A DNA stretch of 64,000 bases, taken from Methylophilus sp. TWE2 (GTDB lineage: Bacteria > Pseudomonadota > Gammaproteobacteria > Burkholderiales > Methylophilaceae). Position numbers and translations under genes: made by a program. Under the pieces are notes generated by a model. That model was not told where the DNA came from and did no database searches. It saw only the letters and a list, made by a program, of their open reading frames with translations. The stretch spans positions 2,599,839-2,663,838 of the forward strand of contig NZ_CP012020.1 of NCBI RefSeq assembly GCF_001183865.1, read 5' to 3'. Below, in pieces: positions 34,060 through 43,880 of the stretch (its first letter is position 1; each line of letters opens with the position of its first letter).

Positions 34060-34611
34060 CTAGGCTTTCCATTTAATCGAACAACCGATACTGGCAATCT
34101 GTTTTTGTGGGCCGCGACCTGTTTCGGCCACCAGCTTCATGGCGTTGAAGAGTTCACGCGTGCTTTCAGGGGCGGTTTCCTTGCGGCTTTCGTCAAAACG
34201 GCCGCGATATTGCAGTTCAAAGTCTTTGTTAAAACCAAAAAAGTCAGGCGTACACACGGCATCATAAGTTTTGGCGATTTGCTGTGTTTCGTCGAGCAGG
34301 TAAGGAAATGGAAATGCCATTTCCTGAGCCAATTTCTTCATATTTTCCGGGCTATCTTCCGGGTAGTCAGCCGAGTCGTTAGACATAATCGCCACCGTAT
34401 TCACTCCCAGCGCCTGCAGTTCTTTTACGTCAGCAATCAAGCGCGGCAAAATCGCTTTCACATACGGGCAATGGTTACAAATAAACATCACCAGCAGGCC
34501 ATTGGGCCCCATGCTGCTTTCAAGATCGACCAAGCGGCCATCTACATTGGGTAAATTGAATGCCGGGGCTTTCCAGCCAAAATCACATACGGGTGGGCTA
34601 ATGCTTGCCAT
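34060..34611 (-). CDS. Thioredoxin-fold (AhpC/TSA-like) protein with CNHC motif
   Basis: A 183-residue cytoplasmic thioredoxin-like protein. The opening ISPPVCDFGWKAPAFNLPNV and the active-site-like FICNHCPYVKAI (Cys45, Cys48) match the family of thioredoxin-family proteins with a CNHC redox centre. The rest contains YPEDSPENMKKLAQEMAFPF and VCTPDFFGF. The frame is open to 34845, overlapping rsmE, but the ATG at 34611 has GGAG eight bases upstream and starts the conserved domain. Convergent with nnrS, divergent from rsmE. Redox partner unknown. Confidence 0.85.
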   Translation of the reverse strand: MASISPPVCDFGWKAPAFNLPNVDGRLVDLESSMGPNGLLVMFICNHCPYVKAILPRLIADVKELQALGVNTVAIMSNDSADYPEDSPENMKKLAQEMAFPFPYLLDETQQIAKTYDAVCTPDFFGFNKDFELQYRGRFDESRKETAPESTRELFNAMKLVAETGRGPQKQIASIGCSIKWKA

Positions 34612-34723
34612 TAGAGTTGCTCCTACCATTGAATTCAAACCAGTATCGTACGTGATTAAGACGGCAAGGTGAATCTTGTGAGCGCCGTGCCAGCACAGAG
34701 GCATTTTGGTTACAATGCCTGTC

Positions 34724-35458
34724 ATGAGTAATTTACGATTCCATAGCCCGGCTGCACTGACTGTCGGCCAGCCAGCACCTCTCAGTGACAACGCGATGAC
34801 GCATGCCATCAAAGTCATGCGACTAAAAGTAGGCGATACGCTCACCTTGTTTTGTGGCGATGGTTTTGATTATCTGTGCGCGCTGACGCAGATCGAGAAA
34901 AAATCCGCCACAGTCGAGGTCCTCAACCGCACTCAAGTAAGCAATGAGTCGCCCCTGAACATCCGCCTGCTGCAAGGCATTTCCAGCGGTGACCGCATGG
35001 ATTACACCATCCAAAAAGCAGTGGAACTGGGTGTGCACGACATTTTCCCTTTAAGCACCGAACGCTGCGTGACGAAACTAAGTGGCGACCGCGCTGAAAA
35101 ACGCGTCGAACACTGGCAAGGCGTGGCGATCGCCGCCTGCGAGCAAAGCGGTCGTGCCATGATTCCGCTGGTACACGCACCACTCACGCTGGCACAATGG
35201 CTATCGCAACATGCCACCGCTGACAGCCTCAATCTGTTGCTCAATCCGGTAGGTGCGAAACGGTTAGCCAGCCTGAATAAACCAGCGCTTGCCATTCACC
35301 TGTTGATCGGCCCGGAAGGCGGCTTGAGCCCGGCTGAAATTGAACTTGCCTCACAACATCACTTTCAATCCATTGTGCTGGGCCCAAGAATTTTACGCAC
35401 AGAAACAGCTGCACTGACCGCTATTGCCAGCATGCAAACCCTTTGGGGCGATTTTTAG
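34724..35458 (+). CDS. rsmE: 16S rRNA m3U1498 methyltransferase RsmE
   Basis: About 244 residues from MSNLRFHSP. RsmE methylates N3 of U1498 in 16S rRNA. It has an N-terminal PUA-like domain (HAIKVMRLKVGDTLTLFCGD) and a C-terminal SPOUT knot with LLIGPEGGLSPAEI and LGPRILRTETA. The start is uncertain among ATG 34724, ATG 34715 and TTG 34706, none with a strong ribosome-binding site; 34724 fits the family best. Confidence 0.92.
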   Translation: MSNLRFHSPAALTVGQPAPLSDNAMTHAIKVMRLKVGDTLTLFCGDGFDYLCALTQIEKKSATVEVLNRTQVSNESPLNIRLLQGISSGDRMDYTIQKAVELGVHDIFPLSTERCVTKLSGDRAEKRVEHWQGVAIAACEQSGRAMIPLVHAPLTLAQWLSQHATADSLNLLLNPVGAKRLASLNKPALAIHLLIGPEGGLSPAEIELASQHHFQSIVLGPRILRTETAALTAIASMQTLWGDF

Positions 35459-35464
35459 CTAGTC

Positions 35465-36394
35465 ATGTTTCCAGTCATGTTACAAATGGCGTTACTGATC
35501 ACTGCCGGCATTGTCTGGCAGCGATTCGCCCCTGCCCATATTTCAGCCATCTCTCACAGACGCGCACTGACAGATATCGTTTTTTATATTCTGCTACCAG
35601 CACTTGTGATTGATGTCTTGTGGCAAGCACCGCTGGACGCGGATACCTTCAGCATCCAACTTACCGCAATTTCCAGGTTATCCGTAGCGGCATTACTGAT
35701 GTGGCTATGCCTGCAAGTACTGAAAAGATTCTCTGATGTTCCCCGCGCGCAGCAGGGCGCCTTGATGCTGGCAGCGACATTTCCTAACGCCACTTATCTT
35801 GGCTTACCCGTGACCAGCGAAGTGCTGGGAGATTGGGCGCATGAGATGGTGCTCAAATTTGACCTGTTTGCCTGTACGCCCATTCTGCTATCACTGGGAA
35901 TGCTGATGGCTCAGCACTACGGTGAAGCTGCCACCAAGAGCAATCCGCTTAAAGAGCTGATCCGCGTGCCGCCTTTGTGGGCATTGGTGATTGCCTGCGC
36001 ATTGAATTTGCTGCATGTCCCTCAACCGGAAATGATTGCACATGCCCTGCATACGCTGGCCGGTGGCGTGATTCCGCTCATGCTGATTGCCCTAGGCATG
36101 AGCATCCGTTGGGATACTTTTAAACCTAGACTGATCCCACTGCTGTTGCCCGTGTGTGTGATTGGCTTATTGCTGGCCCCATTGGCTACAAAACAGGCTG
36201 CCCTTGCGCTAGGGCTGCAAGGACAGCAGCTGACTGCATGCGTCCTGCTCGCTGCCATGCCAACCATGGTCTTTGGTATTGTGATTTGTGAGCGCTATCG
36301 CCTCGATGGCGCGCTGTATGCCGCAGCCGTATTTATCAGCACGTTGCTCAGCATTGCCAGCCTGCCGCTGTGGTTTGTCATCCTGCAGCCATAA
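35465..36394 (+). CDS. AEC-family (auxin efflux carrier-like) transporter
   Basis: A 309-residue membrane protein with about ten helices arranged as two inverted halves, as in the AEC family. Seen: FYILLPALVIDVLW, LAATFPNATYLGLPV (conserved NATYLGLP) and MPTMVFGIVICERY in the second half. Bacterial members export or import small carboxylates; the substrate here is unknown. It starts six bases after rsmE and is probably co-transcribed. Confidence 0.85.
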   Translation: MFPVMLQMALLITAGIVWQRFAPAHISAISHRRALTDIVFYILLPALVIDVLWQAPLDADTFSIQLTAISRLSVAALLMWLCLQVLKRFSDVPRAQQGALMLAATFPNATYLGLPVTSEVLGDWAHEMVLKFDLFACTPILLSLGMLMAQHYGEAATKSNPLKELIRVPPLWALVIACALNLLHVPQPEMIAHALHTLAGGVIPLMLIALGMSIRWDTFKPRLIPLLLPVCVIGLLLAPLATKQAALALGLQGQQLTACVLLAAMPTMVFGIVICERYRLDGALYAAAVFISTLLSIASLPLWFVILQP

Positions 36395-36566
36395 ACACTC
36401 CCTATTATTTTCCCCTTAAACTCATGAAATCACGCATGTCATGTGAATTTTCATGAGGCATGCTGTCATACGTCATATGACGAGTAGTCAACAGGCCTGG
36501 CTGTTTTTAAGATAGCGGTAGAACAGTCACTCTTTCGTTTTGTGTATTTGGGATTATCAGAAGATC

Positions 36567-37739
36567 ATGCCGAAAACCACGACCAACCAATATATCGCTC
36601 AACAACCCACCCCGCCAGCCACGCTGGTGAGCCTGCTTGCTGAAACAGGCGTGACTATCAATGGCAATGCGCCTTGGGATATCCAGGTATACGAAGAAAG
36701 TGTTTACCGCGACGTGCTGACCAAAGGCACGCTGGGGTTGGGACAAGCCTTTATTGAAGGTCGCTGGGACTGCAAGCGGCTGGATGAGTTTTTCCACCGT
36801 GTGATGCGTGCAGACATTGATGAAAAAATGGGCGGCATGGCAAAACTGAAGTTGCTGGGCGAAGTGATAAGACACTCGTTTTTCAACCTGCAGACGCCTG
36901 ACCGCGCCTACCAGGTGGCACAACAGCATTATGATATTGGTAACGATGTGTTTGAAGCCATGCTGGACAGCAGCATGAGCTACTCATGCGCCTACTGGGA
37001 GCATGCAAGCAAGCTGGAAGAAGCCCAATTCAACAAGCTGGACATGATTTGCCGCAAGCTGGACCTGCAACCCGGTGACCGCGTACTGGAAATTGGTTGT
37101 GGCTGGGGTGGCTTGGCCAGGCACATGGCCAAGTATTATGGCGCGCAGGTAGTCGGCATCACGGTTTCCGTTGAACAACAGGCATTAGCCAGAGAGCGCT
37201 GTGCTGGCCTGGCAGTGGATATCCAGCTCAAGGACTACCGTGAGCTGCATGGTCAGTTCGACAAGATCGTGTCTGTCGGCATGTTTGAACATGTCGGCCC
37301 CAAGAATTACGAGATTTATTTTGCGACCGCGCAACGCCTGCTCAAGGATAACGGGCTGTTCTTGCTGCACACCATAGGCAACCATAAAACCGCCCTGCAT
37401 ACCGACGCCTGGATAGACCGCTATATTTTCCCTAATGGGAAATTACCTTCGGCCAGCGAAATTACCGATGCGATTGAGCAAAAATTCCTGATTGAAGACT
37501 GGCATAACTTTGGTACTGATTATGACCGCACCCTGATGGCGTGGTGGGACAAATTTAACCGGGCTTGGCCGGAACTGCAATTTAAATATGATGAAAGTTT
37601 TTACCGCATGTGGAAATACTACCTGATGTGTTGTGCAGGCTATTTCCGCTCGCGGCAAGGGCAACTCTGGCAACTGGTCCTGAGCAAACGGCAGAGCAAC
37701 CGTATCTATCGTTCAGTGCGCCCGCTGCCAGCCAGTTGA
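36567..37739 (+). CDS. cfa: Cyclopropane-fatty-acyl-phospholipid synthase
   Basis: The 390-residue enzyme adds a methylene from S-adenosylmethionine to cis-unsaturated phospholipid acyl chains at the membrane. The N-terminal domain is about 1-110. The QHYDIGNDVF segment (120-129), SAM-binding VLEIGCGWGG (173-182), MFEHVGPKNY and the C-terminal FNRAWPELQFKYDESFYRMW are typical. The start is ATG 36567 (MPKTTTNQY); an upstream ATG at 36540 adds nine atypical residues. It is followed by its own terminator. Confidence 0.95.
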   Translation: MPKTTTNQYIAQQPTPPATLVSLLAETGVTINGNAPWDIQVYEESVYRDVLTKGTLGLGQAFIEGRWDCKRLDEFFHRVMRADIDEKMGGMAKLKLLGEVIRHSFFNLQTPDRAYQVAQQHYDIGNDVFEAMLDSSMSYSCAYWEHASKLEEAQFNKLDMICRKLDLQPGDRVLEIGCGWGGLARHMAKYYGAQVVGITVSVEQQALARERCAGLAVDIQLKDYRELHGQFDKIVSVGMFEHVGPKNYEIYFATAQRLLKDNGLFLLHTIGNHKTALHTDAWIDRYIFPNGKLPSASEITDAIEQKFLIEDWHNFGTDYDRTLMAWWDKFNRAWPELQFKYDESFYRMWKYYLMCCAGYFRSRQGQLWQLVLSKRQSNRIYRSVRPLPAS

Positions 37740-37773
37740 TGTTGACGTAGTCTCTCTGTGTTCTTGACCTTAT

Positions 37774-37799
37774 ATGACGGCCTTGGCCGTCATTTTTTT
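37774..37799 (+). terminator. Intrinsic terminator of cfa
   Basis: ATGACGGC and GCCGTCAT pair around CTTG, followed by seven T. The downstream stretch to 38057 holds no ORF, only the argA promoter region. Confidence 0.88.
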
Positions 37800-37999
37800 C
37801 GGGCCAAGCGTGCTGCAAAAATGGCAACAAAATTTTCTAATCGCCGATGAAAGGTGATGGACGCGATAAACCTCTAGAAAAATAATTTCTTCGCGAACTG
37901 CTCGCTTTAATGCCTATCTAGTAAAGTAGTCACCCCATCTTTGCCATATTGGCGTTTATCCCATTCATCGGCAATCGCAAGTTTTTCCTGTCATATTAT

Positions 38000-38041
38000 T
38001 TGCAGTAAAAACCATTTTTATTTACTATTTTGCGAAATAGT
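38000..38041 (+). promoter_or_regulatory. argA promoter with operator palindrome over the -10
   Basis: TTGCAG (38000-38005), a 17-bp spacer and TACTAT (38023-38028) make a good sigma-70 promoter. The palindrome ACTATTT-TGCG-AAATAGT (38024-38041, perfect 7-bp arms) covers the -10 and start region, 16 bases before the argA ATG. This is the classic position for a repressor site; the helix-turn-helix on ArgA itself is the obvious candidate. Confidence 0.6.
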
Positions 38042-38057
38042 CTTAAATTAAACCAAA

Positions 38058-39626
38058 ATGCTTGGATCAAATATTAGAGATTTGCGTAAATCGCAAAATT
38101 TAACCTTGCAGCAACTGGCCGCTCGCATAGGCACGGATGCCAGCAATCTATCGCGCATTGAGCGCGGAGAAATTGGCATTTCTGAAGCCTTGTTACGCGC
38201 AACCGCCCAGGCATTGAATACTACCCCCGGGCGCTTGTATGACGCCAACCTGACGCCTGTGTCACTGACCAACACGCCACCGGCCATTTTGTCGCATGCC
38301 AATAGCAAAGACTTTGTGCACTGGTTCCGCTCGGCGGCGCCTTACATTCACGCCTTTGGCGGTAGCACGTTTGTCATCGCTTTTGGTGGCGAGGTGGTAA
38401 GCGAACAGCAGTTTGTCGCCTTGTCACACGACCTCAACCTGCTGGCTAGCCTGGAAGTCCGGCTGGTGCTGGTACATGGCGCACGGCCACAAATTGAGCA
38501 GCGACTCAAGCGCGACAACCTGACGCCCAAACTGCATAACGGCCGCCGTATTACTGATGATGCCGCCATGGAGGCGGTCAAAGAAGCCAATGGCGCCATC
38601 CGCGTGGAAATCGAATCCTTGCTTTCCATGGGCATTGCTAACTCGCCGATGGCGGGCAGCGATATCCGCGTTGCCAGCGGCAACTTTGTCACGGCCAAGC
38701 CACTTGGGGTGCGCGACGGTGTGGATCTTCAACATACTGGCGAAGTGCGCAAAATTGATGCCACCGGTATCCAGAAACGGCTAGACGACGGCGAACTGGT
38801 GCTGTTATCACCCATGGGTTATTCCCCCACTGGCGAAACCTTCAACCTGACACTGGAAGATGTGGCAGTGAGTGCCGCAATTGCGCTGGATGCGGAAAAA
38901 CTGATTTTCCTGATGGATTCTGAAGGCGTCCAGAACCTGCGCGGCGAGTTGTTGCGTGAAATGACCTCAGCCAAAGCCAAAAACCTGCTGCGCAATGTGC
39001 AGGAAAGTGACGAGCCGATTCATTACTCGGAAGATGTGAACTACTACCTTCCTGCCGCCGTACGCGCCTGCGAGCATGGTGTGGCCAGGACGCACCTGAT
39101 CTCGCGCCATATTGATGGCGCCATTATCCAGGAGCTGTTTACGCGGCAAGGCATAGGCACCATGATTACCGAACTGCCGCTGGAAACCATGCGTCAGGCT
39201 AATATTGACGATGTAGGTGGTATCCTGATGCTGATTGAGCCGCTGGAAAATGAGGGCATTCTGGTGCGGCGCGGCCGCGAACGCATAGAGATGGAGATCA
39301 ACTATTTTTATGTGATGGAGCACGATAATCGGATCATAGGCTGCGCAGCCCTGTATCCATTCCCACAGGAGAAAATGGTGGAATTTGCCTGCCTGGCCAT
39401 CGACCCAGCTTACCGTGGGGGAGGCCGTGGCGACAAATTGTTTAATTTTTGCCAGCAGCAAGCCAGTCAAAAAGGCTTTAAACAGCTTTTTTGCCTGACG
39501 ACGCGCACCGAGCACTGGTTCCTGGAGCGCGGCTTTAGGGAACTGGAGATAGACCAATTGCCGCAGGAAAAGCAAAAACTCTACAATTTTCAGAGAAAAT
39601 CCAAAGTTTTCATCAAATCGTTATGA
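38058..39626 (+). CDS. argA: N-acetylglutamate synthase with N-terminal XRE helix-turn-helix
   Basis: A 522-residue protein with three parts. Residues 1-65 form an XRE-type helix-turn-helix (MLGSNIRDLRKSQNLTLQQL, ARIGTDASNLSRIERGE). Residues about 82-300 are the amino-acid-kinase-like arginine-sensing domain (FVIAFGGEVVSEQ, LVLVHGARPQIE, SGNFVTAKPLGV). Residues about 378-522 are the GNAT acetyltransferase (FACLAIDPAYRGGGRGD, LTTRTEHWFLERGF). E. coli ArgA lacks the first part and is about 80 residues shorter. The fusion is in frame with no internal ATG before the enzyme domain. No Shine-Dalgarno is visible. It makes N-acetylglutamate, the first step to arginine; argB follows 70 bases on. A self-regulating enzyme is inferred. 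Confidence 0.92.
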   Translation: MLGSNIRDLRKSQNLTLQQLAARIGTDASNLSRIERGEIGISEALLRATAQALNTTPGRLYDANLTPVSLTNTPPAILSHANSKDFVHWFRSAAPYIHAFGGSTFVIAFGGEVVSEQQFVALSHDLNLLASLEVRLVLVHGARPQIEQRLKRDNLTPKLHNGRRITDDAAMEAVKEANGAIRVEIESLLSMGIANSPMAGSDIRVASGNFVTAKPLGVRDGVDLQHTGEVRKIDATGIQKRLDDGELVLLSPMGYSPTGETFNLTLEDVAVSAAIALDAEKLIFLMDSEGVQNLRGELLREMTSAKAKNLLRNVQESDEPIHYSEDVNYYLPAAVRACEHGVARTHLISRHIDGAIIQELFTRQGIGTMITELPLETMRQANIDDVGGILMLIEPLENEGILVRRGRERIEMEINYFYVMEHDNRIIGCAALYPFPQEKMVEFACLAIDPAYRGGGRGDKLFNFCQQQASQKGFKQLFCLTTRTEHWFLERGFRELEIDQLPQEKQKLYNFQRKSKVFIKSL

Positions 39627-39653
39627 GTTTTTAGCTAAAATTCAGCCTGTACC

Positions 39654-39669
39654 CGATTGATCGCAATCG
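39654..39669 (+). promoter_or_regulatory. Palindrome between argA and argB
   Basis: CGATTG-ATCG-CAATCG is a perfect 16-bp palindrome in the 70-bp gap, 27 bases before the argB start. Its sequence differs from the argA operator, so a common regulator is not implied; it could be chance or a separate site. Confidence 0.25.
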
Positions 39670-39693
39670 CCTGATGATTGAATGAAAGTTTGA

Positions 39694-40578
<885 letters not shown>

Positions 40579-40609
40579 TCCTACCTCCACCGCTGACAAC
40601 CCGTTAACC

Positions 40610-41227
40610 ATGGCCGAGATTGTTTTATACAGCAACAAACTGTCGCGTGGCCGCGCCGTGCATTGGCTGCTTGAGGAGCTGGCGCTGGACTATGAAGTGG
40701 TGTGGCTGGATTTTGGCCAGCCCATGAAAGAGGCAGAATATCTGGCGATCAATCCCATGGGCAAGGTGCCTGCCCTCAAACATGGAGAAGCCGTTGTCAC
40801 TGAAACGGCAGCCATCTTGACCTATCTCGCGGATACTTTTCCCGAAAAAGGCTTGATGCCCGCTACTGGCTCTCCCGACAGGGCAGCATTTTACCGCTGG
40901 ATGTTTTTTATCACAGGCCCACTGGAAGCGGCGACTACAGCTGAGTTTCTTGGCTGGAAAACACCACAAAAAACCCCATTGGGCACGCCCTGCCAAGCTT
41001 TTCTTGGTTTTGGCTCCATGGCATTGACACTGAATACGCTTGAGTCGCATTTAAGCCAGCATGCTTATGTGGTCGGTGACCAGTTCACGGCAGCAGACGT
41101 CTATCTGGCAACCCACCTGAACTTTGGCATGCGTTACACCAAGGCTTATCAGCCACGCCAGGTGTTTGAGGAGTATGTAAACCGTCTGCTGCAACGCCCT
41201 GCCAAGTTGCGTGCAGACGCCCTTTAA
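40610..41227 (+). CDS. Glutathione S-transferase family protein
   Basis: A 205-residue protein with an N-terminal thioredoxin-like domain (IVLYSNKLSRGRAVHWLLEE, then the cis-proline region NPMGKVPALKHGEAVVTETA) and an all-helical C-terminal domain (YVVGDQFTAADVYLATHLNF). The class and substrate cannot be told from the sequence. It lies 31 bases after argB and 15 bases before the HAD gene, in one apparent transcription unit. Confidence 0.9.
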   Translation: MAEIVLYSNKLSRGRAVHWLLEELALDYEVVWLDFGQPMKEAEYLAINPMGKVPALKHGEAVVTETAAILTYLADTFPEKGLMPATGSPDRAAFYRWMFFITGPLEAATTAEFLGWKTPQKTPLGTPCQAFLGFGSMALTLNTLESHLSQHAYVVGDQFTAADVYLATHLNFGMRYTKAYQPRQVFEEYVNRLLQRPAKLRADAL

Positions 41228-41242
41228 GCGGATCAATACGCG

Positions 41243-41899
41243 ATGTCACGCCGGGTGTGGATTTTTGATCTGGATGACACCCTGCACAACGCTTCGGCAC
41301 AGATATTCCCGGTCATGAACCAGTGCATGACGCGCTACATCATGCAGAGGCTGGAGATGGAGGAAGCGGAAGCTCACCAGTTGCGGCAGCATTACTGGCG
41401 TATTTATGGCGCGACTCTGAAAGGACTGATGCGCCATCACGGCGTCAACCCGTATCACTTCCTGGCCGAAACGCACGCTTTTTTAACCGACGACATGGTG
41501 CAAACCACCCGCCAGCTAAGGCAATTACTCAACAGCCTGCCAGGGCGCAAATGCGTATTCACCAATGCTCCACGCGTCTATGCCATGCGCGTCCTACAAG
41601 TGCTCGGTATTGCAGATTGTTTTTCACTGGTATTTAGCGTCGAATCCAGCCGCTTTCATGCCAAACCCAGCGTACGTGGATTCCAGCTATTGTTACGCCA
41701 GTTACGTTGCCGGGCCACCGACTGCACCTTGTTTGAAGACAGCCTGCCAGCATTGATGACCGCAAAACGATTAGGCATGCGTACCGTGTGGATCAGCCGT
41801 CGTTTGCATAAGCCAAACTTTGTGCAATATAGGTTGCCGCATGTGTTGGCACTCACTCACTGTGCACTGAAAAAAGCACCACATCCATTCCCGTGCTGA
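41243..41899 (+). CDS. HAD-family hydrolase, pyrimidine 5'-nucleotidase type
   Basis: A 218-residue HAD phosphatase with the nucleophile motif FDLDDTLHN (Asp9 and Asp11), motif II in KCVFTNAPR, the lysine of FHAKPSVRGF and the acidic motif FEDSLPALMTAK. The cap region (YIMQRLEMEEAEAHQLRQHY, GATLKGLMRHHG) matches the SDT1-like pyrimidine 5'-nucleotidases commonly encoded next to slmA in betaproteobacteria. It probably hydrolyses nucleoside monophosphates. Confidence 0.85.
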   Translation: MSRRVWIFDLDDTLHNASAQIFPVMNQCMTRYIMQRLEMEEAEAHQLRQHYWRIYGATLKGLMRHHGVNPYHFLAETHAFLTDDMVQTTRQLRQLLNSLPGRKCVFTNAPRVYAMRVLQVLGIADCFSLVFSVESSRFHAKPSVRGFQLLLRQLRCRATDCTLFEDSLPALMTAKRLGMRTVWISRRLHKPNFVQYRLPHVLALTHCALKKAPHPFPC

Positions 41900-41972
41900 G
41901 CGAATACAGTTAAAATACTAGCCAAAATAACAACTTCAATAGGGTCAACAGGGCCTGGTCACGGAAATCATT

Positions 41973-42566
41973 ATGGCAACGATCAATAAAGAAGCACGCG
42001 CAAACCGTAAGCAGCAGATTCTGGAAACACTGGCAGGTATGCTGCAAACCCCGCGTGGCGAAAAAATCACGACAGCGGCCCTGGCGGCCAAACTGGATGT
42101 CTCCGAAGCGGCGTTATACCGCCACTTTGCCAACAAGGCCAAAATGTTTGAAGGTCTGATTGAGTTTATCGAAAGCGCATTGTTTGGCGTCATGAATAAA
42201 ATCACCAGCGATGAAACGGATGGACTTAAGCAGGTGCAACTGATGCTGCAAACCATGCTGAAGTTTGCCGAGCGCAATCCCGGCATGTCACGGGTATTGA
42301 TCGGCGACGCACTGGTCAATGAAGACGAAGCCCTGCAAGCGCGTATCAACCAGTTACTGGACCGCCTGGAAGCCAGCCTAAAACAATCGCTGCGCATCGC
42401 CGAAGCGCAAGGCAACAAGATCACTGATGCAGGCATCGCGGCTAATACCATGATCAGCTTTGTGCTGGGCCGCTGGCATGCGTTTGCCAAAAGTGGCTTC
42501 AAGCGCAAACCCAGTGACAACCTTGAACAGCATGTGACGCAATTGATTACCGGCTGTTTGCAATAG
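41973..42566 (+). CDS. slmA: Nucleoid occlusion factor SlmA (TetR family)
   Basis: A 197-residue DNA-binding protein that prevents FtsZ ring assembly over unsegregated chromosome. The N-terminal TetR helix-turn-helix (KITTAALAAKLDVSEAALYR, HFANKAKMFEGLIEFIE) is diagnostic, followed by the SlmA-type helical domain (RNPGMSRVLIGDALVNEDE, LGRWHAFAKSGFKRKP). A TetR repressor of another kind is possible, but the gene neighbourhood (argB-HAD-slmA) supports SlmA. Confidence 0.9.
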   Translation: MATINKEARANRKQQILETLAGMLQTPRGEKITTAALAAKLDVSEAALYRHFANKAKMFEGLIEFIESALFGVMNKITSDETDGLKQVQLMLQTMLKFAERNPGMSRVLIGDALVNEDEALQARINQLLDRLEASLKQSLRIAEAQGNKITDAGIAANTMISFVLGRWHAFAKSGFKRKPSDNLEQHVTQLITGCLQ

Positions 42567-42584
42567 AAGATTAGAAAGTTTTAG

Positions 42585-42809
42585 ATGGAAACCACCGTTT
42601 TTGGCATGAATGAAGCCCAGCTGACCGAGTTTGGTATGAGCTGGGGCCTCGCTGGCCTGATCCTGTTCATCGTATTTATTGTCGGCAATCTGGCCTGGAA
42701 ATCCAAGGCAGGCAAAACCGGGACATTTGCCTTATTTCTTGCACTCACCCTAGGCATGGTGGGTTTCGTGGCCAAACTGCTGATACAGCATTATCTGAAT
42801 ATCCATTAA
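42585..42809 (+). CDS. Small membrane protein (DUF2788-like)
   Basis: A 74-residue protein with two hydrophobic helices (about 21-37 and 48-68) separated by a basic loop (WKSKAGKTG). The pattern MSWGLAGLILFIVFIVGNLA resembles the betaproteobacterial DUF2788 family. It lies 18 bases after slmA and is probably co-transcribed. Function unknown. Confidence 0.75.
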   Translation: METTVFGMNEAQLTEFGMSWGLAGLILFIVFIVGNLAWKSKAGKTGTFALFLALTLGMVGFVAKLLIQHYLNIH

Positions 42810-42925
42810 TTGTTCAGTAGCTGGCCAGGCAGTAATTAATACTTTATTTCGTAGGTGCTCCTGCAGACCATTGCGATGCAGATCACAGGCCCTAGATTAT
42901 CAACAGCGATAAAAACTTGCAGGCT

Positions 42926-43861
42926 ATGGATAACTCACCTCCTAATGATAGCGATACCTACAAAACCTTACTCGAATCAACCAAGGCTATTCCGTGGAAG
43001 ATAGATTGGGCCAGTAAGCAATTCACCTATATCGGTCCACAGATCGAACCTTTATTAGGCTGGGCGCCAGAAAGCTGGCACTCCGTAGAAGACTGGGTCG
43101 CGCGTATTCATGAAGAAGACCGTGAGCGTGTATTTAATTTCTGTGTGCAGCAGTCCCTCCAGGGTTTAGACCATGAAGCAGACTACAAGGCACTGGCCGC
43201 AGATGGCAGTTATGTGTGGATCCGCGACGTGGTGCATGTCATACGGACGCCAAGTGGCGAACCGGAAGCCCTGATCGGTTTCATGTTTGATATCAGCGAA
43301 CGCAAAAAAACCGAAGAACAGCTGCTGAACATGCAAAAACAGCTGGAAGAGCTTTCGTACAAGGATGGCCTCACCGGGGTTGCCAATCGCCGAATGTTTG
43401 ATAGCGTGCTTGAACGCGAATGGCTGGAAGCCAGGCAGCATCAGCAGCCGCTGTCACTGATCATGATTGATATCGACTATTTCAAGCAGTATAACGACTT
43501 TTACGGGCACCTCCAGGGGGATGAAGTGCTAAAACAGGTGGCGAAAACCCTGTCTCACGCCGGCGTACGGGCCAAGGACTTTTTTGCGCGATTTGGTGGT
43601 GAAGAATTTGCACTGATTTTACCTGAGACCAATGCGCTCTCAGCCAGCAAGATTGCCGAGCGCTGCCGTAATCTGGTGTTCAAGGAACAAATCCCGCATG
43701 CGAAATCGGAAATCAGCCAGATACTGACGATTAGTGTCGGTGCTGGCAGTATGACGCCTGGTCCAACCGATGACCTTAAAGCATTTGTTGAGTCGGTAGA
43801 TGCGCTGATGTATCAGGCCAAACACGACGGCCGCAACCGTATCGTAGTGAAAAGCACCTGA
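42926..43861 (+). CDS. PAS-GGDEF diguanylate cyclase
   Basis: A 311-residue cytoplasmic signalling protein. The PAS domain with PAC tail is at about 10-135 (FTYIGPQIEPLLGWAPESW, then EALIGFMFDISERKKTEEQ). A GGDEF domain follows from about residue 150 (YKDGLTGVANRRMFD). The active-site loop is GGEEF (224-228), compatible with cyclase activity. The inhibitory site RxxD is present as RAKD (215-218), five residues before it, so product inhibition by c-di-GMP is expected. The signal sensed by PAS is unknown. The start is ATG 42926; the frame opens with TTG 42917. Confidence 0.92.
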   Translation: MDNSPPNDSDTYKTLLESTKAIPWKIDWASKQFTYIGPQIEPLLGWAPESWHSVEDWVARIHEEDRERVFNFCVQQSLQGLDHEADYKALAADGSYVWIRDVVHVIRTPSGEPEALIGFMFDISERKKTEEQLLNMQKQLEELSYKDGLTGVANRRMFDSVLEREWLEARQHQQPLSLIMIDIDYFKQYNDFYGHLQGDEVLKQVAKTLSHAGVRAKDFFARFGGEEFALILPETNALSASKIAERCRNLVFKEQIPHAKSEISQILTISVGAGSMTPGPTDDLKAFVESVDALMYQAKHDGRNRIVVKST

Positions 43862-43880
43862 CCCAAATCAGCTGGGCAAC

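Noticed and set aside
34612..34845. N-terminal extension of the thioredoxin-like protein
   Set aside because: It overlaps the rsmE coding region on the other strand, lacks conserved sequence, and an internal ATG with GGAG starts the conserved domain.
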